Source: Mesorhizobium sp. (GTDB lineage: Bacteria; Pseudomonadota; Alphaproteobacteria; Rhizobiales; Rhizobiaceae). Taken from it: 64,000 nt of DNA. How positions within the stretch are numbered: the stretch's first letter is position 1; the number at the start of each line of letters is the position of its first letter. This document shows, piece by piece, positions 45,052-54,182 of this stretch. The position numbers and the translations under genes are program-made. The notes beneath the pieces were generated by a model that worked only from the letters and a program-made list of their open reading frames with translations, made no database searches and was not told where the DNA came from. Location of the stretch: positions 124,001-188,000 of the forward strand of contig NZ_JAFKID010000007.1 of NCBI RefSeq assembly GCF_017306545.1, written 5' to 3'.

Positions 45052-45345
45052 TTAGGCGGCCTGCTCGGCGGTCTTCTTGGCGATCTGCTTCTTGAGCAGA
45101 CGGGCGCGCTGCGACAGCTCCTTCTCGTCGGCTTTGGCGAGGAAGGCGTCGAGGCCGCCGCGATGCTCGACCGAACGCAGCGCATGGGCCGAAATGCGCA
45201 GGCGCACGTTCTGGTTCAGCGCTTCCGAGATCAGCGTGACGTTGACCAGGTTCGGCAGGAACCGGCGCCGGGTCCTGTTGTTGGCATGGCTCACATTGTT
45301 GCCGGTCAGGACGGCTTTGCCGGTGAGTTCGCAGGCGCGGGACAT
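45052..45345 (-). CDS. rpmB: 50S ribosomal protein L28
   Basis: A 97-residue basic protein starting [20 protein letters not shown] at ATG 45345. Continuation with [15 protein letters not shown] and [21 protein letters not shown] is diagnostic. It is a component of the large ribosomal subunit. The length matches the alphaproteobacterial form. Upstream frame extension to 45414 is not family-like. Confidence 0.97.
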   Translation of the reverse strand: MSRACELTGKAVLTGNNVSHANNRTRRRFLPNLVNVTLISEALNQNVRLRISAHALRSVEHRGGLDAFLAKADEKELSQRARLLKKQIAKKTAEQAA

Positions 45346-45573
45346 GTTTGCTACCTTCAGGTTCTGCTCGGGCCAAATCGTGCGGCCGCGCCGGACGGCG
45401 CGCGGACTGCTCAAGCGGCCTCATGGGAAAAGTTGGCGTTCCATAGTGGCATTTCACCGGGGCGTCAAGCGCAAGCTGGCCTGATGAAAGGCCGGCTGCT
45501 TCACATTGCCGCCGGAATCGGCCCTATATCAAGAGGATTACCGCAACCGCGAGCGTCAGGACCGAGCCGCGCC

Positions 45574-46350
45574 ATGTTCCGCCATTCCCCTTTTCTTGCC
45601 TTGCTGGCCGCCCTTGTCCCGGCGACCGCGGCGCATGCGGGCACGTTCCACGGCGAATACACCGTTTCCTATCTCGGCCTTACCGTGGTGCGGGCGAGCT
45701 TCGCCAGCCAGTACGACGGCGACACTTATCGCATCGACGGTCGTGTGGCGGCGGCCGGGCTTGCCCGCCTCTTCGACGACACGACGGGCACGATGCAAGC
45801 CGTCGGCAAGGTGACGCAAAAGCGCGTGGTGCCGCAAAGTTTTCGCGCCGACTACACGTCCGGAAAGAAGGCGTCGATGCTGGACATCCGCTTTGCGGAC
45901 GGCGTCGTCGCCTCCACCAAGGTCCTGCCGCCACCGAAGCCTCATCCGCAGGATTGGGTTGGGATCGACCTTGCCGATCTCAAGGGCGTGCTCGATCCGA
46001 GCGCTGCCACCATCCTGCCGGCGCCTGACCTGGATTCGGTCTGCAACCGTACCGTCAAGCTCTACGACGGCGAGATGCGTGCCGACATGACACTCTCCCT
46101 CGCCTCCAAGGGCGAGATTTCGGTTCCCGGCTACAAGGGGCCGACGGTGACGTGCCAAATGCAGTTCGAGCCTGTCTCCGGCTATCGCAAGGGGCGAAAG
46201 GGCCTGCAATATCTGAGGACCAAGAGCCGTATCCTCGTGACCTTTGCGCCGCTCGGGCAAACCGGCGTATATGCGCCCATCCACGCCACGGTTGGCACCC
46301 AGATCGGCACGCTCACCGTCACCGCGCGGCGTTTCGAAACGACGCAGTAG
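45574..46350 (+). CDS. DUF3108 secreted protein
   Basis: A 258-residue protein with a signal peptide (residues 1-22, ending AAHAG) and a DUF3108-type beta-rich domain: YTVSYLGLTVVRASFAS, YRIDGRVAAAGLARLFDDTTG, and the C-terminal VFAPLG-like region. Function is unknown; family members are periplasmic and conserved across alphaproteobacteria. It precedes an EamA exporter by 37 bases on the same strand. Confidence 0.82.
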   Translation: MFRHSPFLALLAALVPATAAHAGTFHGEYTVSYLGLTVVRASFASQYDGDTYRIDGRVAAAGLARLFDDTTGTMQAVGKVTQKRVVPQSFRADYTSGKKASMLDIRFADGVVASTKVLPPPKPHPQDWVGIDLADLKGVLDPSAATILPAPDLDSVCNRTVKLYDGEMRADMTLSLASKGEISVPGYKGPTVTCQMQFEPVSGYRKGRKGLQYLRTKSRILVTFAPLGQTGVYAPIHATVGTQIGTLTVTARRFETTQ

Positions 46351-46387
46351 GCGCCGCGCCGCGCGCCCTGCGAAGACCGGAGGGGGT

Positions 46388-47266
46388 ATGGCGCGCGCGA
46401 CACTGATCGGCTTTTCCGCCATTGCCATGTGGGCGCTGCTGGCGCTCTTGACGGACGCTTCGGGATCGATGCCGCCGTTCCAGCTTTCGGCGATCTGCTT
46501 TGCCATCGGCACTTGCGTCGGGCTGGCCGCGCGAGCCTTCGCGCCGCCGGCACGGCGGCAAAAAATCCCGCCGCAGGTCTGGCTGGTCGGCATCGCCGGC
46601 CTGTTCGGCTACCACTTCTTCTACTTCACCGCGCTGCGCAACGCGCCGGCGGTGGAGGCGAGCCTGATCGCCTACCTGTGGCCGCTGCTGATCGTGCTGG
46701 GCTCGGCGCTGATGCCGGGCGAAAAACTCGCCTGGAACCATGTCGCCGGCGCGCTGCTCGGCCTTGCCGGAACGGTGCTGATCGTCACCAAGGGCGGCGG
46801 GTTGGCCTTCGATGCCCGGTACGGCTTCGGCTATGCGATGGCGGCGGTCTGCGCCTTTCTGTGGTCTGGCTATTCGCTGCTGTCGCGGCGCTTTCCCTCG
46901 GTGCCGACGACGATCGTCACCTGGTTCTGCCTTGCCACGTCGGTTCTGTCGCTCGCCTGCCACCTTTTGCTGGAGCAGACGGTCTGGCCGGCCGGCGCCG
47001 GCCAGTGGCTGGCGGTGCTGGGGCTCGGCCTGATGCCGGTGGGGGCGGCTTTCTACGCCTGGGATATCGGCGTCAAGCGCGGCAACATCCAGGTGCTGGG
47101 CGCGGCGAGCTACGCCGCGCCGCTGCTTTCGACGCTGGTGCTGATCGCCGCCGGCTTCGCCGAGCCGAGCTGGCGCATCCTCGCCGCCTGCCTGCTGATC
47201 ACCGGCGGCGCCGTGCTGGCGGCGAAATCGCTGCTGTTCGGGCGCCGCGCGGCCGTCGAGGCCTGA
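46388..47266 (+). CDS. EamA-family (DMT) inner-membrane exporter
   Basis: A 292-residue protein with ten hydrophobic helices in two EamA repeats. The first has ALLALLTDASGSMPPFQLSA and YHFFYFTALRNAPAVEASLI, the second starts at GFGYAMAAVCAFLWSGYSLL. The pattern is nearest to the YddG-type aromatic amino-acid/drug exporters, but substrate cannot be assigned. A perfect hairpin and a mosaic repeat follow its stop. Confidence 0.85.
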   Translation: MARATLIGFSAIAMWALLALLTDASGSMPPFQLSAICFAIGTCVGLAARAFAPPARRQKIPPQVWLVGIAGLFGYHFFYFTALRNAPAVEASLIAYLWPLLIVLGSALMPGEKLAWNHVAGALLGLAGTVLIVTKGGGLAFDARYGFGYAMAAVCAFLWSGYSLLSRRFPSVPTTIVTWFCLATSVLSLACHLLLEQTVWPAGAGQWLAVLGLGLMPVGAAFYAWDIGVKRGNIQVLGAASYAAPLLSTLVLIAAGFAEPSWRILAACLLITGGAVLAAKSLLFGRRAAVEA

Positions 47267-47274
47267 GCGGTTCT

Positions 47275-47313
47275 AGATCGTTTCACCGTTTCACGGAAAC
47301 GGTGAAACGATCT
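47275..47313. repeat. perfect 18-base-arm hairpin
   Basis: AGATCGTTTCACCGTTTC (47275-47292) and its exact complement (47296-47313) are separated by ACG. It lies right after the exporter stop and probably acts as its terminator. The sequence resembles dispersed palindromes known from Mesorhizobium intergenic regions (recollection, not search). Confidence 0.75.
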
Positions 47314-47378
47314 AACTCTTTGTTTTAGCCGCATTTGTGCGACGCCAGACGATTCCGTCTGGCTGCAAAATGCTTTAG
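47314..47378. repeat. rhizobial mosaic repeat (TTTGTTTTAnCCGCATTT type)
   Basis: The segment begins CTTTGTTTTAGCCGCATTTG, contains the hairpin GCCAGACG/CGTCTGGC (47344-47351, 47356-47363) and ends with GCAAAATGC, complementary to the earlier GCATTT. This order resembles a repeat found many times in rhizobial genomes. It ends just before, or overlaps by a few bases, the gloB stop region. Confidence 0.5.
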
Positions 47379-48142
47379 AAATTATCCTTGCGGCGGCGGA
47401 TTTCGGCGAACACGGCGTCGCTGGACGCCTGCTCCATGCCGAGATGCCGGCGGATCGACGGGTCCGACCAGCGCAGGAACGGATTGGTGGCCAGTTCCTC
47501 GCCGATGGTGGTCGGCAGCGTCGGCCTGCTTGCCTGGCGCAACGCCTCGACCGTCTTCGCCCGCGCCTGCAACGCCTTGTTGTCGGGATCGACCGTCAGC
47601 GCGAAGCGGGCGTTGGACAGCGTGTATTCGTGGCCGCAATAGACTTTCGTGTCCGGCGGCAGGTCCGACAGCTTCCTCAGTGATTCGTACATGACCGGCG
47701 GCGGGCATTCGAGCAGCCGTCCGCAGCCGAGCGCGAACAGCGTGTCGGCGGCGAAAACGACGCCCGACTGCGGCATATAATAGGAGACGTGGCCGGCGGT
47801 GTGGCCGGGCGTGTCGATCACCTCGATCTCCTCATTGCCGAAGGCGATGACAGAGCCGCCGCGCACCGTGTCGTCGATGCCGGGAATCTTGTCCTTTTCG
47901 CCTTCGGGGCCGATGATCTTCAGGCCGAAACGCTTCTTCAGCGCCAGATTGGCTTCGACATGATCGCCATGGTGATGGGTGATAAGCAGGAGCTTCGGCA
48001 CCCAGCCGGTCCGCTCGATCGCTTCCAGGATGGGCTTTTCCTCCGGCGCATCGATCAGCGCCGTGTCGCCCGTCTCGGGATCGCGCATCAGCACGCCGAA
48101 ATTGTCCTCGCGGCACATGAACTGTTCGATCTCGACGGCCAT
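47375..48142 (-). CDS. gloB: hydroxyacylglutathione hydrolase (glyoxalase II)
   Basis: A 255-residue binuclear zinc hydrolase that opens S-D-lactoylglutathione to D-lactate and glutathione in methylglyoxal detoxification. The metal motif is THHHGDH, with further ligands in DTPGHTAGHVSYY, VFAADTLFALGCG and CGHEYTLSN. ATG at 48142 gives the normal family length. It is divergent from a methyltransferase gene, an arrangement usual in this group. Confidence 0.95.
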   Translation of the reverse strand: MAVEIEQFMCREDNFGVLMRDPETGDTALIDAPEEKPILEAIERTGWVPKLLLITHHHGDHVEANLALKKRFGLKIIGPEGEKDKIPGIDDTVRGGSVIAFGNEEIEVIDTPGHTAGHVSYYMPQSGVVFAADTLFALGCGRLLECPPPVMYESLRKLSDLPPDTKVYCGHEYTLSNARFALTVDPDNKALQARAKTVEALRQASRPTLPTTIGEELATNPFLRWSDPSIRRHLGMEQASSDAVFAEIRRRKDNF

Positions 48143-48266
48143 AAGCCTTCTCCTCTTGCATTCCTGGGTCAAGGCCACAGATAGGGCGCAAGGCTGCCGC
48201 TGTCACCCGTCTATCGCCGCCTCGCCCTTTGTTGAACTCCTGCCGCTTCGCGGATACCGTCCCGCC

Positions 48267-49043
48267 ATGCATTCCGACATCGTCGACCTGCGCTCCTTTT
48301 ATGCTTCGACGCTCGGCCGGCTGGCGGAGCACTCCATCACCATGGCGCTTTCGTCGGTGTGGGCGAGCGTGCCGAACGAACGTCTCGTCGGGCTGGGCTA
48401 TACGCTGCCCTGGCTGGAACGGTTCGGCACCGACGCGGAGCGCGTCTTCGCCTTCATGCCGGCCGCGCAGGGGGCGGTCGTGTGGCCGGCGACGGGACCG
48501 ACATCCACCGCGCTGGTGTTCGAGGAGGACCTGCCGCTGGTCGACGCCTCGGTGGACCGCATGCTGCTCGTCCATTCGCTCGAGCATACGGAAAATCCGC
48601 GCGAGACACTGAACGAGATCTGGCGCGTGCTGTCGCCCGCCGGCCATGTCGTCATCGTCGTGCCGAATCGGCGCGGCATGTGGGCGCGCTTCGAGCACAC
48701 CCCCTTCGGTACCGGCCGGCCCTATTCGCGCGGCCAGCTTGCCGAACTGCTGCGGGAGGCGAACTTCACGCCGGCGGCATGGTCGGACGGGCTTTACTTC
48801 CCGCCCTCGCCGCGCCGCTCCGTGATGCGCTTCCACAACGTGCTGGAGCGCGGCGGGCGGCGCCTGTGGCCGATCTTCTCGGGCGCGCTGGTGGTGTCGG
48901 CGCAAAAGCGGCTCTATCAGGGCGTGCCGGCGGTCAAGCGCGCCTCGCGCCGGGTGTTCGTGCCGGCGCTGTCGCCGCAGGGCATCACCGGGCTCGGGCG
49001 CCTCGAAGACCGTCCCGGCCGCAGCGGGGCCGGCCCCGCATGA
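48267..49043 (+). CDS. class I SAM-dependent methyltransferase
   Basis: A 258-residue protein with a Methyltransf_11-type core. VDASVDRMLLVHSLEHTENP and LSPAGHVVIVVPNRRG mark the second half of the fold; motif I is weak, in LERFGTDAERVF. ATG at 48267 matches the family start seen upstream of gloB in rhizobia. The stop overlaps the start of an ABC gene (ATGA), so the two are co-expressed. Substrate is unknown. Confidence 0.82.
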   Translation: MHSDIVDLRSFYASTLGRLAEHSITMALSSVWASVPNERLVGLGYTLPWLERFGTDAERVFAFMPAAQGAVVWPATGPTSTALVFEEDLPLVDASVDRMLLVHSLEHTENPRETLNEIWRVLSPAGHVVIVVPNRRGMWARFEHTPFGTGRPYSRGQLAELLREANFTPAAWSDGLYFPPSPRRSVMRFHNVLERGGRRLWPIFSGALVVSAQKRLYQGVPAVKRASRRVFVPALSPQGITGLGRLEDRPGRSGAGPA

Positions 49044-50872
49044 ATGCGCCCGAGACACCCGAAGTCCAGACCAGCAGCCTGTCCGACCAACTCGTCGCGA
49101 TGCGGCAGGCGCTGGCGGGCTCGCCGGTCACGCGCAGGATCGGCTGGGCGTCGGCCGCCATCCTCGTCTTCATCGTCGCCACCGCGTTCGGCCAGGTCCT
49201 GCTCAATCGCTGGAACCAGCCCTTCTATGACGCCATCCAGCGGCGCGACCTGGCCGAATTCCTGCACCAGCTCCTGGTGTTCGCCGCCATCGCCGGCGGG
49301 CTCCTCCTGCTCAACATCGGCCAGCAATGGCTGAACCAGCGCATCAACCTGCGCCTGCGCGAAGTGCTGACGGCCGATCTCATCGAAGAATGGATGCGGC
49401 CGAACCGCGCCTTCCGCCTGACGCATGCCGGCGCCATCGGCGTCAATCCGGATCAGCGCATGCAGCAGGACGCCGGGCACCTTGCCGACCTGACGACGGG
49501 CCTTGCCATCGGCTTCGTCCAGGCGCTGATCCTGCTCGTTTCCTTCGTCGGCGTGCTGTGGACGCTGTCGGCCGGCTTCGTCTTCCATGTCGCCGGCCAT
49601 TCCTTCGCCATTCCCGGCTACATGGTGTGGGCGGCCTTTCTCTATGCCGGCCTGGCGTCGCTGATAAGCTGGCTGGTCGGCCGGCCGCTGATCGAACTGA
49701 ACAGCGACCGCTACACGCGCGAGGCGGAACTCAGGCACTCCATGGTGCGCGTCAACGAGCATATCGACGCCATCGCACTCGCCCATGGCGAGCCGGAAGA
49801 AAAGAAGCGGCTGAACGTCGACCTCGGTGCCGTGCTGACGGCGATGATGCGCATCTATACGGCGCAGATCAACCTCGCCTGGGTGACGGACACCTATGGC
49901 TGGATCTCCAACGTGGCGCCGATCCTGGTCGCCGCGCCCGTCTACTTCGCCGGCGACATTTCCTTCGGCGGGTTGATGATGGCGGTGGGCGCTTTCAATC
50001 AGGTACATTCCTCGCTTCGCTGGTTCGTCAACAACATCGGCGCCATCGCCGATTGGCGCGCGACGCTGATGCGTGTGGCCGATTTCCGGCTGGCGCTCAC
50101 CGAGGTCGAGGCGTTGCACGGCGGCGAGGGTCGCATCGAGGTCGCGCAGAACAGTGACGACACGATGAGCTTCGAGGGCCTGGAGATCAAATCGCCGGAC
50201 GGCTGCACGAGGCTGGAGGGCGGCAAGGCGGTCATCCGCAAGGGCGAGCACGTGCTGGTGAGCGGCGATCCGGGCACCGGCAAGACGCTGTTCTTCCGCG
50301 CGGTGGCGGGCCTGTGGCCCTGGGGCAGCGGCCGCATCGGCCTGCCCAAAGGCGAGGCGCCGGCCTTCGTGCCGCGCACGCCCTATTTCTCGCCCGGCAC
50401 GCTGCGCGAGGTGCTGGCGCGGCCGGACGAAAAACAGCAGAAGGACGATGCCGCGCTGGAGGCGGCGCTGAAGGCCGTCGGGCTCGGCCATCTCGCCGGG
50501 GAGCTCGATCGCGACGCCCGCTGGGAACACGAGCTGAACGACGACGAGCTGCGCCTGCTCGCCTTCGCCCGGCTTGCCGTGCGCAAGCCGGACTGGGTGG
50601 TCGTCGACGAGGCACTCGACGCCTTCGACGGCGCGACGGTGAAGCGGATCTTCGACATGATCGGCAAGGACCTGCCCGATGCGGCGGTCGTCAACATCGG
50701 TCGCGGTCCGCACAAGGAAGACTTCTTTCCGCGCGCGTTGAAGATCATCCGGCACGAGGCGGGGGAACCGCTGAAGCCGCCGCGGGTCCGGGCCGGCGCG
50801 CTCGAACCGCCGCCGAAGACGGACAAACATCGCCGCAAGACCGGCCGGGCGGACCTGGACGGTCCGCGATAG
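49040..50872 (+). CDS. SbmA/YddA-type ABC transporter (fused permease-ATPase)
   Basis: A 610-residue protein. Residues 1 to about 320 form the six-helix ABC_membrane_2 domain (NRWNQPFYDAIQRRDLAEF, FRLTHAGAIGVNPDQRM). The ATPase domain (about 385-560) has Walker A GDPGTGKT and Walker B WVVVDEALD, but the signature reads ELNDDELRLLAFARL where relatives have LSLGEQQR, so the C-loop is degenerate. Family members take up peptides, bleomycin-like antibiotics or, in relatives, export vitamin B12-type compounds. Translation is coupled to the methyltransferase upstream. Confidence 0.84.
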   Translation: MNAPETPEVQTSSLSDQLVAMRQALAGSPVTRRIGWASAAILVFIVATAFGQVLLNRWNQPFYDAIQRRDLAEFLHQLLVFAAIAGGLLLLNIGQQWLNQRINLRLREVLTADLIEEWMRPNRAFRLTHAGAIGVNPDQRMQQDAGHLADLTTGLAIGFVQALILLVSFVGVLWTLSAGFVFHVAGHSFAIPGYMVWAAFLYAGLASLISWLVGRPLIELNSDRYTREAELRHSMVRVNEHIDAIALAHGEPEEKKRLNVDLGAVLTAMMRIYTAQINLAWVTDTYGWISNVAPILVAAPVYFAGDISFGGLMMAVGAFNQVHSSLRWFVNNIGAIADWRATLMRVADFRLALTEVEALHGGEGRIEVAQNSDDTMSFEGLEIKSPDGCTRLEGGKAVIRKGEHVLVSGDPGTGKTLFFRAVAGLWPWGSGRIGLPKGEAPAFVPRTPYFSPGTLREVLARPDEKQQKDDAALEAALKAVGLGHLAGELDRDARWEHELNDDELRLLAFARLAVRKPDWVVVDEALDAFDGATVKRIFDMIGKDLPDAAVVNIGRGPHKEDFFPRALKIIRHEAGEPLKPPRVRAGALEPPPKTDKHRRKTGRADLDGPR

Positions 50873-50890
50873 GGCTTGGCCCGGCTTTTG

Positions 50891-51829
50891 TCAGGCGACG
50901 GCTTTTTCCGCCTGCCGCCCGATCTCGTCCATCTCGTAGGGCGTCGTCTGATAGACCTGGTTGATCCAGTTGCCGAACAGGAGATGGGCGTGCGAGCGCC
51001 AGCGGTTGAGCGGCGGCTTCGACGGATCGTTGCCGGGATAATATTCGTGCGGCACCTCGATGGCGGCGCCGGCGGCCACGTCGCGGTCGTATTCCTCCTT
51101 CAGCGAGGTGGAATCGTATTCGATGTGGTTGAACATATAGAGCCGGTTGCCGGCCTTTTCCGACAACAGGCAGGGACCGGTCTGGTCCGATTCCATCAGC
51201 AATTCCAGGCCGGGGCTGCGTTGAATGTCGGCTCCGCGCACTTCCGTCCAGCGCGAGACGGGGATGGCGAAATCGTCGGAAAAGCCGGACAGATAGGGCG
51301 AGGCGGGCGCATTGTTCCTGTGGCGGAAAACGCCGAAGGCCTTCTTGTCCAGCGTGTATTTCGGCACCTTGTGGAAATGCCACGCAGCCGCCATTGCGCC
51401 CCAGCAGATGAAGAAGGACGAGTGCGCGTTGGTTGCGGTCCAGTCGAGGATATGCGTCAGCTCATTCCAATAATTCACCTCCTCGAACGGTAGCAGTTCG
51501 ATCGGCGCGCCGGTGACGATGAAGCCGTCGAACTTGCGGTGCTTCACCTCCTCCCAGGTCTGGTAGAAGGTGATCAGATGCTCTTGCGAGGTGTTCTTGG
51601 CCTTGTGGTTGCCGACGCGCACCAGCGTCAGTTCCACTTGCAGCGGCGTCGCGCCCATCAGCCGGGCGAACTGCGTTTCGGTGCGGATCTTGTTCGGCAT
51701 CAGGTTGAGCAGGCCGATCTGCAAGGGGCGGATGTCCTGCCGTCGTGCCGTCTTCTCGTCCATGATGGACACGCCTTCGCGGGCCAGCACCTCGCGGGCG
51801 GGAAGCTGATCGGGAATCTTGATTGGCAT
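50891..51829 (-). CDS. metA: homoserine O-succinyltransferase / acetyltransferase (MetA)
   Basis: A 312-residue enzyme of the MetA family ([20 protein letters not shown]). It shows [26 protein letters not shown]-type [17 protein letters not shown], the catalytic cysteine in [10 protein letters not shown], and [15 protein letters not shown]. It acylates homoserine at the start of methionine synthesis; many rhizobial MetA enzymes use acetyl-CoA rather than succinyl-CoA. ATG at 51829 is chosen. A SAM-II riboswitch and a terminator lie in its leader, so it is repressed when SAM is high. Confidence 0.96.
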   Translation of the reverse strand: MPIKIPDQLPAREVLAREGVSIMDEKTARRQDIRPLQIGLLNLMPNKIRTETQFARLMGATPLQVELTLVRVGNHKAKNTSQEHLITFYQTWEEVKHRKFDGFIVTGAPIELLPFEEVNYWNELTHILDWTATNAHSSFFICWGAMAAAWHFHKVPKYTLDKKAFGVFRHRNNAPASPYLSGFSDDFAIPVSRWTEVRGADIQRSPGLELLMESDQTGPCLLSEKAGNRLYMFNHIEYDSTSLKEEYDRDVAAGAAIEVPHEYYPGNDPSKPPLNRWRSHAHLLFGNWINQVYQTTPYEMDEIGRQAEKAVA

Positions 51830-51851
51830 GACACAAACCCCAAACAAAAGA

Positions 51852-51872
51852 CCGGTGGCGAAATCGCGACCG
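51852..51872 (-). terminator. intrinsic terminator in the metA leader
   Basis: On the minus strand CCGGT-n-GCGA pairs with TCGC-n-ACCGG with one mismatch, then TTTTGTTTG follows towards the metA ATG. Between riboswitch and start codon it could cause SAM-dependent premature termination. Confidence 0.6.
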
Positions 51873-51897
51873 GCCCCATGGGGATTGCCCTCACGGT

Positions 51898-51949
51898 CCT
51901 TTAGCGACTTCTTTAACGTGGCTGCAAGCCGACCGGCAAATCACCACGA
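51898..51949 (-). promoter_or_regulatory. SAM-II riboswitch
   Basis: On the minus strand the segment reads TCGTGGTGATTTG, then CCGG..CGG, CTTGCAGCCACGTTAAA and ends GTCGCTAAAGG. These are the conserved blocks of the SAM-II aptamer, in the right order and spacing, directly upstream of metA as in other alphaproteobacteria. It binds S-adenosylmethionine and shuts metA. Confidence 0.93.
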
Positions 51950-52074
51950 CGTTCGAAACCGTATGTATGCCTGCTGCGCGGCGTCGTCAACGGCAAGGCG
52001 CTGGGCCAGCGGCCGGCTCTCGACAGCCGCGGTTCCGGCCTGTATTCCCGCTGGGGCTTTTACGGATTTCCGAC

Positions 52075-53181
52075 ATGACGAAGGCTGAGAATCAGGCACG
52101 TCCGACCCCGCGCGCGGGCATCATGGACATCGAGGCCTATGTGCCGGGCAAGAGCAGCGCGCCCGCCGGCGTCAAGCTCCACAAACTGTCCTCGAACGAA
52201 AACCCGCTCGGTCCTTCGCCCAAGGCGATCGAGGCGGCGCGGGAGGCAGCGGGGCGGCTCGACATCTATCCCGATGGTTCGGCCAGGCGGCTGCGCGAGG
52301 CGATTGGCGAGGTGCATGGGCTGAACCCCGCCAACATCGTCTGCTCCAACGGTTCGGACGAAATCCTCGGCCTGTTGTCGCAAATCTACCTGTCGCCCGG
52401 CGACGAAGCGATTTTCACCGAACACGCCTTCATGGTCTACAAGATCTACGTGCAGGCGGCGGGCGCGAAGCCGGTGATCGTCAAGGAGGTGGACGAGCGG
52501 GCCGACGTTGACGCCATGCTGGCGGCGGTGACAGGGCGCACGAAGATCGTTTTCCTCGCCAATCCGAACAATCCGACCGGTACCTACCTGCCGTTCGACG
52601 AGGTGCGACGACTGCATGCAGGCCTGCCGAAAAACGTGCTGCTGATCCTCGACGCCGCCTATGCGGAATATGTGCGCCGCAACGACTACGAGGCGGGGAT
52701 AGAGCTCGCCGGTTCCAGCGACAACGTGGTGATGACGCGCACCTTTTCCAAGATCGGCCTCGGCGGCGCGCGGCTCGGCTGGCTATACGGGCCGGCGGCA
52801 ATCGTCGACGCCGTGAACCGGGTGCGCGGTCCGTTCAACGTCAACGCCACGGCGATCGAGGCCGGCATCGCCGCGATCCGCGACCGCGAGCATATCGCCC
52901 GCAGCGTCGCGCACAACGAACAGTGGCTGACCTGGCTTACGGGTGAATTCACCAGGCTCGGCCTGCGTGCGACGCCCAGCGTCGGCAATTTTCTCCTCGT
53001 TCATTTCCCGGAAGCCGAAAAACGTTCGGCGGCGAAAGCGGACGACTATCTCACGGCGCGCGGCTATATCCTGCGGCGCGTTGCCGGCTACGGTTTCCCC
53101 AATGCGCTGCGGATGACGGTCGGAACCGAAGAAGCCAATCGCGGCGTCGTCGCCGCATTGTCCGAATTCCTGAAAAGCTAG
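52075..53181 (+). CDS. hisC: histidinol-phosphate aminotransferase
   Basis: A 368-residue PLP enzyme with N-terminal [42 protein letters not shown] and the PLP lysine in [14 protein letters not shown] (about residue 226). It transaminates histidinol phosphate, and in alphaproteobacteria often phenylpyruvate or hydroxyphenylpyruvate too. It precedes tyrC by eight bases, which supports a dual role with aromatic amino acids. Confidence 0.94.
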   Translation: MTKAENQARPTPRAGIMDIEAYVPGKSSAPAGVKLHKLSSNENPLGPSPKAIEAAREAAGRLDIYPDGSARRLREAIGEVHGLNPANIVCSNGSDEILGLLSQIYLSPGDEAIFTEHAFMVYKIYVQAAGAKPVIVKEVDERADVDAMLAAVTGRTKIVFLANPNNPTGTYLPFDEVRRLHAGLPKNVLLILDAAYAEYVRRNDYEAGIELAGSSDNVVMTRTFSKIGLGGARLGWLYGPAAIVDAVNRVRGPFNVNATAIEAGIAAIRDREHIARSVAHNEQWLTWLTGEFTRLGLRATPSVGNFLLVHFPEAEKRSAAKADDYLTARGYILRRVAGYGFPNALRMTVGTEEANRGVVAALSEFLKS

Positions 53182-53189
53182 AAAAATAA

Positions 53190-54113
53190 ATGCCCGAACC
53201 CCTGTTTGAAAAGATCGCGCTGGTCGGCATCGGCCTGATCGGCTCGTCGCTGGCGCGCGTCATCCGCCGCGAACACCTTGCCCGTCATATCGCCATCGCT
53301 ACGCGCAGTCCTTCGACGCTGAAGCGGGCCGAGGAACTCGGCCTCGGCGACAGCTACTTGACCGACCTGAAGGCGGCCGTGCGCGACGCCGATCTCGTCA
53401 TCGTCTCGGTGCCGGTCGGCTCCTCTGCCGAAGTCGCCGAAGAAATTGCGCCGGCGCTCAAGAAAGGCGCGATCCTCACCGATGTCGGCTCGACCAAGGC
53501 CTCGGTGATCGCGCAAATGCAGCCCTTCGTGCCGGAGGGCGTGCATTTCATCCCCGGCCATCCCTTGGCCGGCACGGAAAAGTCCGGCCCCGACGCCGGC
53601 TTCGCCGAACTGTTCGAGAACCGCTGGTGCATCTTCACGCCGCTGCCCGGCACCGATCCGGCCGCATTGGAAAAACTCTCGGAATTCTGGCGCCGTTGCG
53701 GCTCCAACATCGACACGATGGACGCCGAACACCATGACATGGTGCTGGCGATCGTCTCGCATCTGCCGCACATCATCGCCTACAACATCGTCGGCACCGC
53801 CGACGACCTGGAATCGGTGGCCAAGGGCGAGGTCATCAAATACGCGGCCTCAGGTTTCCGCGACTTCACCCGCCTCGCCGCATCGGACCCGACGATGTGG
53901 CGCGACGTGTGCCTGCACAACAAGGACGCGATCCTGGAGATGCTGGCGCGCTTCTCGGAGGATCTCGCCTCGCTGCAACGGGCGATCCGCTGGGGCGACG
54001 GCGAAAAACTGTTCGACCTGTTCACCCGCACCCGCGGCATCCGCCGCTCGATCATCGAAGCCGGCCAGGAAACGGCGGCGCCGGACTTCGGGCGGCACAA
54101 GGAAAGGGAATAG
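53190..54113 (+). CDS. tyrC: prephenate/arogenate dehydrogenase (TyrC)
   Basis: A 307-residue enzyme of the TyrA/TyrC family with the NAD-binding motif KIALVGIGLIGSSLARVI, VSVPVGSSAEVAEEI, the active-site region VPEGVHFIPGHPLAGTEKSGP and HHDMVLAIVSHLPH. It oxidatively decarboxylates prephenate or arogenate toward tyrosine. It lacks a chorismate mutase domain. Pairing with hisC gives a tyrosine-branch unit. Confidence 0.93.
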   Translation: MPEPLFEKIALVGIGLIGSSLARVIRREHLARHIAIATRSPSTLKRAEELGLGDSYLTDLKAAVRDADLVIVSVPVGSSAEVAEEIAPALKKGAILTDVGSTKASVIAQMQPFVPEGVHFIPGHPLAGTEKSGPDAGFAELFENRWCIFTPLPGTDPAALEKLSEFWRRCGSNIDTMDAEHHDMVLAIVSHLPHIIAYNIVGTADDLESVAKGEVIKYAASGFRDFTRLAASDPTMWRDVCLHNKDAILEMLARFSEDLASLQRAIRWGDGEKLFDLFTRTRGIRRSIIEAGQETAAPDFGRHKERE

Positions 54114-54182
54114 GGCAGTAGGGCAGTAGGGCAGTAGGTATGGGTACTTCCTGCTGCCTTATTGCCTACTCACCTATTGCCC
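54112..54182. repeat. short tandem and inverted repeat (GGGCAGTA units)
   Basis: Three exact copies of the 8-base unit TAGGGCAG run from 54112, followed by a spacer and CTGCTGCC, TTGCCTACT and ATTGCCC, which are imperfect complements of the units. The transcript would fold into a long hairpin between the convergent tyrC and DUF2125 genes, possibly a bidirectional terminator. Similar strings occur between genes in other rhizobia (recollection). Confidence 0.6.

Noticed and set aside
48917-50830. A 637-codon open frame on the minus strand
   Set aside because: Antisense to the SbmA-type ABC gene; no recognisable domain.
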